Shown: one piece after another, positions 34,142 to 45,525 of the stretch
Position numbering within the stretch: position 1 is the first letter of the stretch
Layout: each line of letters starts with the position of its first letter
NCBI GenBank assembly: GCA_032622095.1
Contig: CP136067.1
Span: 51,751,899 to 51,815,898 of the forward strand
Source of the DNA: Siphonodentalium dalli
Taxonomy: Eukaryota > Mollusca > Scaphopoda > Gadilida > Siphonodentaliidae
DNA: 64,000 bases
Direction of reading: 5' to 3'
Program-made: the position numbers and the translations under genes
The notes under the pieces: model-generated
The model's database searches: none
Told to the model about the DNA's origin: nothing
Seen by the model: only the letters and a program-made list of their open reading frames with translations

Positions 34142-37121
34142 GTCCGAATCGGCATCTCTGGTTTAGACTAGGTTTTATTCTAGACCAGGTTTAACTCCAG
34201 TTTAAACCAGGTTTAAGTAGGGTTTAAACTTGGTTTTACAGTAGTTAAACCAGGTTTATGGGAGTAAAACTGGGTTTTAGCGTACTTAAACCAAGTTTTG
34301 TGATAAACTCAGTTTAAGTTGAAACTAGGTTTTATTAACGTGATAAAGTTATGGTAATATTACTAATTGTTTGTGGTGAATTGGTTATATAATCATCAGT
34401 ATAAGCTTAGGTATATATGATGTATACGTACCATACGTCTCGCCTCGAACATAGACCTTTAAATATACTTTGAAAAAAATTCAAAGTTAAACCACCCTAC
34501 CCCAGGTTTGACTAAAACCTAGTTTTTTGGGTTTAATTATTCGGCCGATATTTTTCGCCCAATATTGATGTTGTTTCTTCGTGAATATGGGAGTGTTTAT
34601 TTTGAATTGGGGGAGGCGTTTATGCGCGGGCGTTTGTCACTCAATGTAGATGCAGGAGAGTCTTAGTGGAATTCGGGGAGGCGGTGTCGGTACTTATGAG
34701 ATAAATTCTAACAAAATATGTGCCAGTGTGATGGATGATTTCTTGCTATATATGTCTGTTTGCAATTCGCTCGTTCGGATGTCGATTTGGCGGCTGAGAG
34801 CATGGCGGGATCGGACTGATCAGATTGACACGTTAGACACGAACATGACTTTTGAAACTGATTCCTTATTCACAAAAAGGTCTCTTTCGGTCAATTTGAC
34901 GCATGGGTTGGTGGCCCGCCCAAATACCCATCAGAGACACCCCAGCCTTCACCCGGGGGAGGGTAACGGCCACCCTGAGGGGGTGGAGTATGGACTATTT
35001 TTGGAGAACTGTAAGGATTTCGGCCAATTTGATAGTATGGGTGGGTGGCTCGCCCAAAATAACCCATAGAAACACCCCACCCCTCACATCCGGGGGGGGG
35101 GGGGGTACCACCGAGGGGGTGAACGTGGGATATGGACCATTTTCGAGACTGGTAAGGATTTCGGCCAATTGACGGCATGGATGGATGGCCCGCTCAAATG
35201 TCCCATAGAAACAGCCCACCCCTGAACGCTGTGGGAACCACCCGGCCCAGGAGGTGAAAATGGGGTATGGACCATTTTCCAGAACGGTAAGGATTTCGGT
35301 CACTTTGACGTCAGCAGTGTGGGTAGCCCGCTCCAACTACCCCCTAGAAACACCCTCACCCGGAGGTACCACCCCGAGGGGGTGAAATGGGGTATGGACC
35401 ATTTTCGAGAACGGTGGGTGGCACATCCCAAATGCCCCCCATAGAAACACCCCACCCCGGACCCCATTTTCACCCGCTCGGGTAGAACCACCCGCGGTAA
35501 GGGTGGGGGTGTTTCTATTACTATATTTGAGGGCGGGCCGCCCATCAATGACGTCATATTGGCCGAAATCCTTACCGTTCTCGATAACGGTCCATACCCC
35601 ATTATATGGGGTATTTGGGGCGGGCCACCTACACATGCCGTAATATTGACCAACAGAAGCATGTTTTTGCGAATAATGAATAAAATGCTCCATACCGCAT
35701 TTTCACCCCAGCAGGGTGGTACCCTCCAGGGATGAGGGTAGGGTGTCTATATGGGATATTTGGAGCGGGCCACACACCCCTGTCGTCAAATTGGCCGAAA
35801 TCCTTAGTGTTCTCGAACATGGTTCATATCCCATCTTAGGGTGTTTCTATTCGGTATTTGGGCGTACTCAATGTCCACCTCCTCTGGTGGGACCCCCCCC
35901 CCGGTGGGGGTGGATATGGGTGGGTAGGGGTGGTTCTATGGTGTATTTTGATCGTGCCACCCACTCCTGCTGCCAAATTAATTAGCCTAAATCCTTATCG
36001 TCCATACCCCTGTTATCCCGGGGTGAGGGGTGATGTTTCTATCGGGTATTATGGGCGGGCCACCCATTCATGCCGTCAAATTCGCCGAAATCCTTCCCGT
36101 TCTCAAAAATGGTCCATACCCCATTTTCACCCGTCCGGATGGTACCCCCGGGGTGGTGGTGTTTCTATGGGGTATTTGTGGCGGGCCCCCACCCATGCCC
36201 TCAAGAGATATTTTTGAGTTCCAAAAGTCACGTTCGTCCATGACATTAGATAATATCTAACCGTTATACAACAGACCGTGCATTCGTCGTGATTTCTCAA
36301 AGCGCACGGGTTATTCCCCTGATTAGGAGATTATATAGCGACAACAGGTCGCGTGACCGGACAATGAATTGCCAAGTAGCGATAATAAACAGACAGACCA
36401 CGCCTCCTATTCTTGCAATTGGACAATGTGGCCCACAGGTAACGCAATCGACCAAATCTATGTCGTCCCAGTGGTGGAGAAAAACTTGGTTTTACCAGGG
36501 GGGTGGGTGAAAAAATTTCTTCCGGCACATATGCCGGGGTGGGTGGGTGGTCAAAGCCACCAACAAGCAATTTTTTCCGCAACTAAAAAAAATAATTCCT
36601 GCTTGTTTTTAGTGTTTTGGCAATGAGTTGGGCTTCAAAACCACTTTGAATCAGTTTGAATGAGAGAAATAATGTAATTCTAACTGGTAAACTGACTGCA
36701 GGCAGTTATCGTGTTGTATTTTGTTGCAAATTTTGAAATCCAAGATGGCCGCTGGCAGCCATGTTTTTTTGGCCGAATGACCTCAAAATTAGGCTCATTC
36801 CTATTTACATGTCCATGTTAACATCCATGATAAATAGTATGCACAGAAATTCATATACAGCTGTTTACAGTGAATTTCCCCCCGCAAATCTCTGTTTTAG
36901 TGTTAAAAGGGGGGGGTGGGTGTCAAAAAATGGTCGGAAAAAACTGCCGAAAACGGAAAAAAATTTGGCGGTGGGGGTGGGTGGGTACAAAAAATGATCG
37001 AAAGGGAAAAAATGCCATACGTACCTGAAATTTTTTTTCGACCCCCCCCTGGTTTTACTACTAAAACCCAGTTTAAACTGGTAGTTTAAACTAGGTCTAA
37101 ACTGGAGATGCCGATTCGGAC
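34142..37121. mobile_element. ~3-kb non-autonomous foldback transposon with 5-bp target duplication
   Basis: The two tips are identical over 17 bp: GTCCGAATCGGCATCTC at 34142, complement at 37105-37121. CAGAG flanks both sides (34137-34141, 37122-37126). The flanks join into a sequence parallel to the uninterrupted copy at 33290-33330, which supports the insertion. Inside the left tip lie about 400 bp of degenerate AAACCAGGTTTAAACTAGGT repeats; the right tip has only about 65 bp of them. The middle holds an inverted tandem array (34905-36215). A smaller inverted pair, TTACCAGGGGGGTGGGTG..., lies at 36492-36540 and 37000-37060. No transposase frame. The architecture resembles foldback/TU-type elements; the superfamily is not determined. 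Confidence 0.82.
34905..36215. repeat. Head-to-head tandem array inside the foldback element
   Basis: Units of roughly 130-160 bp carry CATAGAAACACCCCACCCC, GGGGGTGAAAATGGGGTATG, GACCATTTTCGAGAACGG and TAAGGATTTCGGCCAATTTG. About four units run forward from 34905 to near 35465, then about five run in the opposite orientation to 36215. The array explains the many overlapping GC-rich frames on both strands. Confidence 0.85.
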
Positions 37122-37126
37122 CAGAG

Positions 37127-37315
37127 TGTCTGACTTCTGCCGAAAAAATGAAAACGGCTAGTGTTTTCAAAGCATATATGTATGAAGCCGGTATGTCAAT
37201 ATTTTGTGTATTTATCGACCTATCGTATCCATCCCTCCAAATTACGTAGACAACATTTTGAGGTTCGAATGAGTCATGTCCGTTTAAACTTCTATATCAT
37301 ACTTTCATTTATCAC
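37127..37315 (+). repeat. Dispersed repeat X, copy right of the foldback element
   Basis: GTGTCTGACTTCTGCCGAAA, AAGCCGGTATGTCAATATTT, ATCGACCTATCGTATCCATC match 33310-33520. The repeat resumes at about 37637 (ATTTATTCCAACAAAACGTC), so roughly 320 bp including a hairpin were inserted in between. Confidence 0.8.
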
Positions 37316-37488
37316 ATAATTTGGCCATAAAAGCAGTTTCATAATTATCGGTAATAGACACGTTTAATATCATCGCGTGCGATGACGTCACGGCGTTCTT
37401 CAAATAACTTGCGATCGCTGTAGTTTATGATTGTTGTTTTCGATGAATATTTCGCGTTGCTTCGGGCTTATTTGATCATGTGATAAAA

Positions 37489-37634
37489 GGTATCTCAAAC
37501 TCGTCCTATTTTATACGTAATTTATCAACCTCGTCCTCTAAATTCTATTTGAGCCTCGGTAAACCTCGGCTCAAATCGAATTTAGTGAACTCGGTTGATA
37601 AATTCCGTATAAAATAGAAACTCATGTGAGATCC
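37489..37634. mobile_element. Hairpin MITE (~146 bp) inside repeat X
   Basis: Left arm GGTATCTCAAACTCGTCCTA, TTTTATACGTAATTTATCAAC, TAAATTCTATTTGAGCC; right arm is the imperfect complement, ending CTCATGTGAGATCC. A TGACGTCA (CRE-type) octamer lies 100 bp upstream at 37383-37390. Confidence 0.75.
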
Positions 37635-37659
37635 TCTATTTATTCCAACAAAACGTCGG

Positions 37660-38494
37660 TACGCAATGATACATAAACAGAACTAATAATGGAACAACCT
37701 GCATCGTACCATGATTGCATGCATAATTGTACTTCCTGCTTCGTGAGATGATAAATTGATTGGAATTAGAACAGAGTGGAAGCGCACTAAACCATCCCTT
37801 TTTGCTGTTTGCGGTCCATTCATAATAACAATGCCCTATATTGACAAGCTTTCCACGATAAACCACTTCTTATAAATGATAGGGGATGGCGGCAATTGGG
37901 TTGGGATGACAATTCGAGTATGTATGTGCAGAGACATGGATATATTAACTGTTTATACTATGGAAGAATATGGCTATGCGGCTAAATTTAAATAGACACG
38001 TCGTGCCTACATGATATTCTGTTGGCATTCATCATTTTTTTCTAAGAAACGAACTTTACCCCTTTTACGCCACACTTAGCTTAATTGCAATTAGAGGATG
38101 CTGTCTGTAGTGCGTTCTGGCCTTTCATGTGACCGGATGCCATTCGGGACCATCATAGAAATAATTTGTCGTTAGACTGTTTATCTTTTATATATATCTT
38201 ATATCGATGGTTTTTGGTCACCCGATAGTGCCGGACAACATCTTTACAGAGCTAATTATTTAGTAAAACCCATGGTATTTATACTTACAGATACATTGCC
38301 ATATGTAAATGTTTGTTACATGTAACTCAAATTTACTACACCACACATTATTCACAACATATAATAGTTTTTTTCTAAAATCTATCTCTTGTACTTGTCA
38401 GTTTTGTTTATCCAAAGACCATTAAAACGTATTTTTTATTTATCTTAACATGTTATAATATATACAAGGTGACATGTTGTCTCATTGAGACCTA
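37660..38494. other. Non-coding intronic stretch
   Basis: AT-rich; no domain, repeat or splice structure supported. Confidence 0.45.
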
Positions 38495-38630
38495 ATGAGA
38501 TCAGCATGGTACGAATATTGGTATCTCGTTAATTCTGATATAATTGGGTATAACGCAATTGATTGGAAAAGTTCTTCGTTTGTGTATTGGTGTCATATGA
38601 TTAACAGTGGGTGTCGTGGACCGGAGATAA

Positions 38631-38708
38631 GACATGTAAGTAAGAACAGGATAGAAAGACATGTAAGTAAGAACAGGATAGAAAGACAGGTAAGTAAGAA
38701 GAGCATAA
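38631..38708 (+). repeat. 27-bp tandem repeat, three copies, each with GTAAGT
   Basis: Unit GACATGTAAGTAAGAACAGG + ATAGAAA; the third copy reads GACAGGTAAGTAAG, a consensus 5' splice site. The surrounding 88-codon ATG frame (38495-38761) has no recognisable domain and may be chance. Confidence 0.85.
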
Positions 38709-38756
38709 TGGGAGGATATGCAGTATATCCTGACACCGGTTGTGGGAAATGTGTAC

Positions 38757-39171
38757 TTTAAAGGTACGCAAACCGATCAGACGGTCCCCATATCATCAAG
38801 ATACAACAACAACATTTCTTCAAAATACGCTTTAGTTATCAGAATCGATTAATTACAACAAAATAATGCTAACAACTGTCAACTATGGTATAAAGTTTCC
38901 CAAAACGTGTTATTTATCAACAATTTGTTCAACGAAATATGGCCGTATTATTACTGGAGTATCACCAATTTTGTCCGAACACGTCGTTTTGACGAGTGTT
39001 TTCTGGGCCACAAATAATTGCACATCTCGAGAAATAACAAACTTCAAAAATCGATATCTGATCACTCTGAGCTTTGATGCGTGGGTTCCTCGACTCGAAT
39101 CAAATATTGTTTACCCCCGAAGCCAAAGAAATGGTAATTTGGGAGCGTTATTCGGATAATGCATCTTTAAA
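38757..39171 (+). repeat. Dispersed repeat W, copy 1 (longest)
   Basis: TTTAAAGGTACGCAAACCGA, CAGACGGTCCCCAT, ATGCTAACAACTGTCAACTA, CCAAAACGTGTTATTTATCA to ATGCATCTTTAAA. The ends TTTAAAGGTRC and GYATCTTTAAA are short inverted repeats. Copies 2 and 3 lie at 43639-43943 and 53752-54201. Confidence 0.85.
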
Positions 39172-39327
39172 GACATGGTGTGTACTTATTGTATTGATCG
39201 AAGACATAGTGTGTACTTATTGTATTGATCGAAGACATGGTGTGTACTTATTGTATTGATCGAAGACATAGTGTGTACTTATTGTATTGATCGAAGACAT
39301 AGTGTGTACTTATTGTATTGATCGAAG
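39172..39327 (+). repeat. 31-bp tandem repeat, five copies
   Basis: Unit GACATRGTGTGTACTTATTG + TATTGATCGAA; the R position reads G, A, G, A, A. It begins at the exact last base of repeat W copy 1. Confidence 0.95.
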
Positions 39328-41190
39328 CTGATAAATGAGTACAGTCACACTCTGAGAAACAATTTTCAAATTTATTTCCCCGGAGAACCTAATACCAACA
39401 TAGAACCCAGCAATTTCATTTGGGTCCATCTGGAACCAAATCCTAAGTTTGGTTCTTCGTAGAACCCACCGAATCCAATGTTTGTGTGCGAACACGACCA
39501 ACATAACAGAAGCTTAAAAGCCCACTTAATTTTCAAACCCCCAGATATGCCATATTATACACTACTTGAAAGAGCAAGCTCCAAAACATTGTATTATCAA
39601 CTTATCCGGTGTAATAAACTGTGAACATGTTGTTTTTGTTGAGTTATTGACGTGTTTTTCAGCTGGATTGTAGTTCAAATTGTTTTATTTTCAACGGAGG
39701 GGGAATAACTCTAAATCTTAAAGATAGTTATTCCCCTATTCGAATTATGTTACATTCTGGGAGTCAAAACGGATGTAATGTTTCTTATGATTTCAGCTGT
39801 TTTCCATTTCTCTATGGGCATCTTCTGGGACACAGACGTTTCAAATGGTGATGAATTATAGTATTTTAATCATAATTTTATGGCATAGATTGTTATTAAA
39901 ACCGTATATCAGGCACTATTAAAAAAAAAAATCAGTGACTCGAAAATTAAGTGGGCCTTTAAATTTCTTAGTCTAAAATTTAACAATCTGTCGACGCATT
40001 TGGGGTTAAGACAATTTGAGGGAGACTAGATCTAGCGTCATTCCTGTGCGTAGACTGTTTTCCATTCATATTTATACTCTAATCATTGGATTGCTGACGA
40101 GGGTAACTCGTGCATTCCTCGTGTCACAAATAGGAGAAAGAAAGTATGGAATAATATTAACTTAATCAATATAATTCTATATTTTCTTCAGACATCAGAA
40201 CGTCATCGGTGTCTATTCGGTGAACCAACATCGTGTGATATCAATTGTAAACATTATAACGTATTTACGAAATAAAGAACATTCAGAAACGACACCTCAC
40301 GCGTACTTCATTTCTGGTTCTATTTAACCTCCGCTCTCCCAGCAGGTTTCCCATTCTTTTGAAAACCCCTTGAGCATCAGACCGTTCCTTAAAAAGTGCT
40401 CAAAGTTGTGAGAAATACTCAGGTATGGTGATCAAATATAGACATGGCGAATACTCTTGCTCAAAGATATTTACAAATATTATATCCAAATTGACAACAC
40501 ACGCCGTCAGTCTTCTTTATTCATTAAATGCAATGACTCTTGGTGCGAGATCGTTTTCGTTAGTTTATCTCCGATAGTTGCTGATAGTTCCGTCCCGAAT
40601 CAGGAAGTAAATATTGACAATTGAGCGCAGTTCGGACGATGTTTTATATGGAGTGGTATGCTCAATTTGTTTGAACATTCCTCCAGTTGACATAGCGCCT
40701 GAATACTAACTTATCAGTTACAGGCACGAACAAGTCCATAAAATGTCTTTAAATTCACTATATTCCTTGAATTTAGCCAGATTGAATGTTTTCTTTCAAA
40801 GTTATGAGATAAGAACCCATCTACATATGGGCATATGAGATAGGGATCCATTTCCACATGGGAACAATATGTGTATGTCATTGTACAGCTTGTTCTCCAG
40901 AAAACCAGCACGTTATCGGCTTGTAATTTGTTTTAGGTTCATAATTGGCGTAGAATCGCATCTGTTGAGTCCATAACGAATGGAAAATGAGAGCATTTTA
41001 CTGCCACTATCGACTTATAATAACTTTTTATAAGTTCATTATCGGCGGATTATAACACGAGTAAACCAACTCACGACTTACCAGATGTACGCTCTTTATA
41101 AATGTGTGTCCACTGTGACCCATGCCATAAAGCGGAATAGCGGATATAGGTCAACTGTCGGCTTATTTTAGAATAATCCAAAATGAACAT
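39328..41190. other. Non-coding intronic stretch
   Basis: A small perfect-ended hairpin, GGGGAATAACTC...TAGTTATTCCCC, lies at 39701-39738. Otherwise AT-rich DNA without a supported gene. Confidence 0.45.
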
Positions 41191-41838
41191 TATGACGTGA
41201 TTCGCCAGTTAAGATTGGAGCGGGCAAGTCTCATTAATGCTTTTCGTCTTGTCGATGTTCTTGTTGACTGGTCTCGGATCTCCCGTGAGTTGTGTGGTCG
41301 TCCTTCGGGACTTAGCCGCCCGAGCGATTCGGTCTGAGTGATTTTGGCCCCAGCAGAGGATTATGGGGTTAATCCTCTCTGCGATGATCGCCGCATTGGA
41401 CAGATTGCACGTTGTGGATACCCTTAGCTGGACTCTACACCAGGTTAAGATGGGCTTCGTGCATCTGTCCGTAGAGTACAGAGTTGCTGGATCGAATACT
41501 AGGAAAGCCTAGTACAGCTGCGACCGAAATAAATAAGAACTATTTTCGTCGACGCAGGGATGCTAAGCGGATGGCCGAATGGAAAAGGAGGAAGTCAGCT
41601 GATGAAGAGCCAGCAGTTCCTTCACCCTCGGTCATGGAACAAGATCATCCCTCCACCGCCAGTGTCCGGACAGCCCGAGAGAGGACCGAGTAACAATCGG
41701 ACCACCCCTCCCCCACTGGAATGCTGACTGATGTCACACTGACAGCTGCTGCTGATGCCGTGATGGAGATAGAGAATTAATTCATCCGACCGGAGTCATC
41801 GATCCATCGCCACCACGACCATCAGCACCACCACCACC

Positions 41839-41870
<32 letters not shown>

Positions 41871-42310
41871 CAGTTCTGGTTCCATCTCAGGGGAGCAGCT
41901 GTCATATATTTCAGCGGAGCAGTGTGTAGAGATTGTGGCAAGATCGGCAGCCCTTATGAAGAAATCTGAAGAGACAATAGCCAGATGCGAAGAACAAGAA
42001 CAGCGTGAAGATATCTGTCGGTCTCAACCACCACCAACAACATCAACAACTGAAAGACAAAAACAGGCCAACAAAAAGAAGAAAACGATCTTTTCATCCA
42101 CCATTTCACCCTCATGTTAAATGTCTTACCATTTCATGGTTCATCCAAAACCTCCAAAGTGGGTTGTAGGAAAGGGCATACTGCCCTTTCAAATCCTCCC
42201 GGGGGCCCATCCACAAATCCCTAATGAATATGAACGTATGTGAATATTATAGGTCGATTAAGAACCTATTTGCGCGAGGATATGTTGCATTGTAGGATAA
42301 AAAAAAACAA
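41190..42310 (+). pseudogene. Degenerate coding-like retrosequence with CAC/CAA microsatellite and A-run
   Basis: GC-richer than its surroundings. One frame (about 41475-41693) has a basic stretch, NYFRRRRDAKRMAEWKRRK, and a second, offset frame (about 41870-42120) reads SGEQLSYISAEQCVEIVARS, ALMKKSEETIARCEEQEQRE, then a Pro/Thr tract and KKKKTIF. The two frames are out of phase and separated by stops and a (CAC)n(CAA)n run at 41827-41872, which gives poly-Thr/Asn. An A-run (AAAAAAAAAC) follows at 42299-42307. It could be a decayed processed gene or a LINE ORF1-type fragment; I do not recognise the protein. It lies within the intron of the putative peptide gene. Confidence 0.4.
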
Positions 42311-42936
42311 ATAAACAATATAATAGCTTAAGGGTAATTCGTAAGATTGTGTCTGCGGTCCTTGAAGAGTGCTTATATATTGCTAAAATTCAGTTAGGCA
42401 CGAGTGGGGAATTTATAAAACTTGCCCTCGACACAGAATAGAGTGGTTTGTGCAAAGTAAAAACTCAAAAACAATTTGATGAAAATACTGGCATGTCGAT
42501 ATGGAGATTTATGTTCATGAATCGTGTGACTGTGTGGGGGATATAGAGTGGCACTGAACTGCGATTGTAATGCGTCGGGAAGACAGTTGGTAACTTCATT
42601 TTACAGTCCACTCGGTAACGACATTGCAGGAGTGTAAATTCTTGAAAATTTAATTACTGTTGTTCGGAAACAGAGTTAGAGGTAGGAGAGGAGAACGTTT
42701 ATAGATATTCCTGTCTCCCAGCGTTCGTGCACCACTTAGACTGCAAGGAATGTGTTCCGGAATGGGCACTATTGATCTTTTATGTACATACGGGGATGGG
42801 GGGGGGGGGGCATAGTCTTATCTCACACAGCCATGGAAGTGATCTTGTGCATATACAAATATAACATATCATAACAGGGAAAGTGGACACATTGTGACCA
42901 ATTGCAAACTAGTAGCATTTTCTATTGTATTTGCAG
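42311..42936. other. Non-coding intronic stretch ending in a 3' splice site
   Basis: A G-run at 42797-42810. The last bases, TTTCTATTGTATTTGCAG, form a good acceptor for the exon at 42937. Confidence 0.6.
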
Positions 42937-43016
42937 GGCGACGACGGAAACGATCCATTGACCAGATCAGAAGGCTACGAATCAGTGACGTGGTCCCACA
43001 AGGCGACGAGGAGTAG
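42937..43016 (+). CDS. Terminal exon of the putative secreted peptide precursor
   Basis: Acceptor TCTATTGTATTTGCAG, then 80 nt to a TAG. The first two bases (GG) complete the Gly codon begun by the G that ends the exon at 26226, so the phases agree. It encodes RRRKRSIDQIRRLRISDVVP followed by QGDEE and the stop. Directly after the Asn-Pro-Gly of the previous exon, RRRKR gives a classic amidation plus convertase site; the remaining 20 residues would be a C-terminal spacer peptide. A polyadenylation-type AATAAA occurs at 43493-43498. The exon is too short to be found as a long frame. Pairing with an exon 16.7 kb away is an inference from phase and chemistry, so it could belong to another transcript. 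Confidence 0.6.
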
Positions 43017-43638
43017 CTCCTTAAGGAAGCCGATCTGCACCACTGGAATAGTTGGGAAATACATTCATAACATTGGTATAAGAGACATGTATTCGCTTGC
43101 AGTTCACACAACCTTTCCGGCAAACAAAGTGCAGTAGAAACATGTCAATACCAACGAACTTACCCATGACATATGTCGTGAGCATGTGCTTCTGAGTGTC
43201 ATTGATGACCCATTCAATTTGACACGTAACTAGTCAAAATGCTATATACTAATCCCGCTTCGGCGACACCAATTTAATTTGTTGGTTTACGAACCTGCCG
43301 ACATTTTTTTTTTACCGAAAATGCACACACACAAAATTTAGTATATATATATATATATATTTTGTATGGTTGTCCATGGTGTTCAGTTTGTATAAGACTT
43401 CTTACCGAACAGTTATATCAGTCACTACAAAATGGGGGGGGGGTGAGACTAATTGGAATATAAATGTGTTGGTTTTATTTATTTTGATTTGCAATAAATG
43501 ATTTCAAGTGAATATATGAGATTTGCATTCATCAGTGAAATCGCCAAACGGTATTCAAGACCTGTCTGAGTCCCCCTCCCTCCTCCTCCAAGAGCCCCCC
43601 TTTATGTTCGTAAACCAACTAATAAAATTGCCGTGGCC
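43017..43638 (+). other. Probable 3' UTR and downstream non-coding DNA
   Basis: Follows the stop at 43016. Contains a (TA)n run at 43341-43360, a G-run near 43433-43443 and AATAAA at 43493. A transcript end near 43510-43520 is plausible but not shown. Confidence 0.45.
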
Positions 43639-43943
43639 TTAAAGGTACTCAATCCGATCAGACGGTCCCCATAACATCAAGATACAACAACAATAACATT
43701 TCTTTAAAATACGCTTTATTTATCAGAAATCGATTCATTGCACCAAAATAATGCTAACCACTGTCAACTATGGTATCAAATTTCCCAAAACGTGTTATTT
43801 ATCAACATTTTGTTCAACGAATAATGGCCGTATTATCACTTGAGTATCAAGGTGGATTTCTCGACTCGAATCAATTATTTGTTACATCCGACGCCAATGA
43901 AATAGTAATTTGTGAGCGTTAATTCGGATTCTGCATCTTTAAA
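43639..43943 (+). repeat. Dispersed repeat W, copy 2 (internally shortened)
   Basis: TTAAAGGTACTCAATCCGAT, CAGACGGTCCCCATA, CCAAAACGTGTTATTTATCA to GCATCTTTAAA. Compared with copy 1 it lacks about 100 bp between GAGTATCA and the CTCGACTCGAATCAA phrase. Confidence 0.85.
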
Positions 43944-45395
43944 CGTGATAAAGCTGTCTCTTACGGAAATCGACATCTGATCATCATACCCTTCCACGAA
44001 TAAGGTCAGGTTTGGTTCCTTTATTTTCTGTAACAATATCATATTAGACACCTTTGGCATAATGAACTACTAGTGATAAGAACTACGAATAGGGTACTAC
44101 GTCACTAAATGTGTGTTCTTTCTGTAAGTTGTCGTTTTGCCATACCCATATATAGATACGATTACGGTTTCCTGCTTTCAACATAATTCAAAAATGCATA
44201 ATTTAGCACAGGTGCGTGTCGTTAAAAACGAGTACCAATATAACTAAAATATATGTAAATTAAATACGATCGCGCCATTTTAACAAAGTCATCCTATTGA
44301 TATCAATAGCGATACGTTTTTTTTTAAAGTGGCCCTCTCGTTTTTTAATTTAGATTTTTTTTATCTATATTTTGTACTCGTTTTTAGCGATACGTGCCTG
44401 TGTCATGTAGTAATAAGTTAGAGATCTCTTTTCTTGTCCCAGTTGTGGGGGTTGACTCCTGAAAATGTATTCTTAAATACTAATCGCCATGTGGCCTTAA
44501 TTTATATATCTAACGGACAATCAAACCATGTATCGCCGTGAAACACGAGACTCTTTGCACGCAATCATCGAGCCTACCACTGACCTTTCGACCCGATAAG
44601 ATAATAACTTGCTAACGCATACAAAATAGTCACGGACAACAGAATAGTATCACCTTACTGTGAGTGGCAAGAAGTTTCTCGCAAATGGACACGTAGTCTC
44701 AATTCTGCAAACAGCTTTTCTGGGACCGTCTGAAAAATTTATGACTACTATATTAGCTAACTTACTAATCGTAATTCTGATCAGCAGTAGTTCATGATGC
44801 CAAATATGTCTATTATGCGACAAATAGGATGTGAAATATGTGATGTATTTGCCGGTCATACCGAATGTGTATTATGGACGACACATTCAATGAATCATTG
44901 ATGCTAGTATACATACTGTGCCGTATCTGTATTTCACGTTTTAATCATGCATGATAATGGGATTTGGACTAACTGACAAACACAATATATCTAACAGGAG
45001 AACATTGAACTATGCAAATTTGTCTCACATCTCTGGAATATTGTGTGAATATATACACCTTCTACCAACGGTCATTGTCAAATCAATTATGTACATTGTT
45101 GTGGGATCTGATAAAAGTTACAATGTTTGAACAGTGTTTGAAAAGATGCTCACACAAAAAGGGAAACGGTGGGTCCGAACAAGTATGAATCTGCGATTTT
45201 ACAAATAACAAGAAACCCAAAGTAAAGTAACACCCTATAGTGACAACTATTATTGAGCCTAAATGACGTATATGTCTGATTACTGATGGTTTTATGCACA
45301 ATGCCTGTTTTCAAACTTCTGCACACAGGCGACTTTCACGCTCTTTATTTCTACCTCATTTACTAAAACTAAATATAGAAATTAAATTCGTAAAT
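43944..45395. other. Non-coding stretch
   Basis: AT-rich, no supported gene. The phrase GCTCTTTATTTCTACC at 45340 is the edge of repeat Y. Confidence 0.45.
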
Positions 45396-45399
45396 TTTC

Positions 45400-45525
45400 A
45401 AAAAAATCTCAATTTCAAACTATCAATTTGAAGGAAAAAAAATCATTATCATTTATAACCATGCAATGTATCATATAGTACTATAGCTACACCTATTCAC
45501 CCTCTCAGTATGAGATATACATTCT
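45400..45525 (-). repeat. Dispersed repeat Z, copy 2 (inverted)
   Basis: The reverse complement reads GTATATCTCATACTGAGAGG, GTGAATAGGTGTAGCTATAG, then TTCAAATTGATAGTTTGAAAT, matching 31688-31815 and 45875-46010. With copy 3 it forms an inverted pair about 350 bp apart. Confidence 0.75.

Noticed and set aside
34650-36217. Several GC-rich frames of 90-140 codons on both strands
   Set aside because: They overlap each other and follow the period of the tandem array inside the foldback element; no domain is seen.
37383-37390. TGACGTCA as a functional CRE promoter element
   Set aside because: No gene start nearby; the octamer lies inside inserted repeat DNA.
42869-43123. 84-codon minus-strand frame over the terminal peptide exon
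   Set aside because: Shadow of the plus-strand exon; no domain and an alternative start only.
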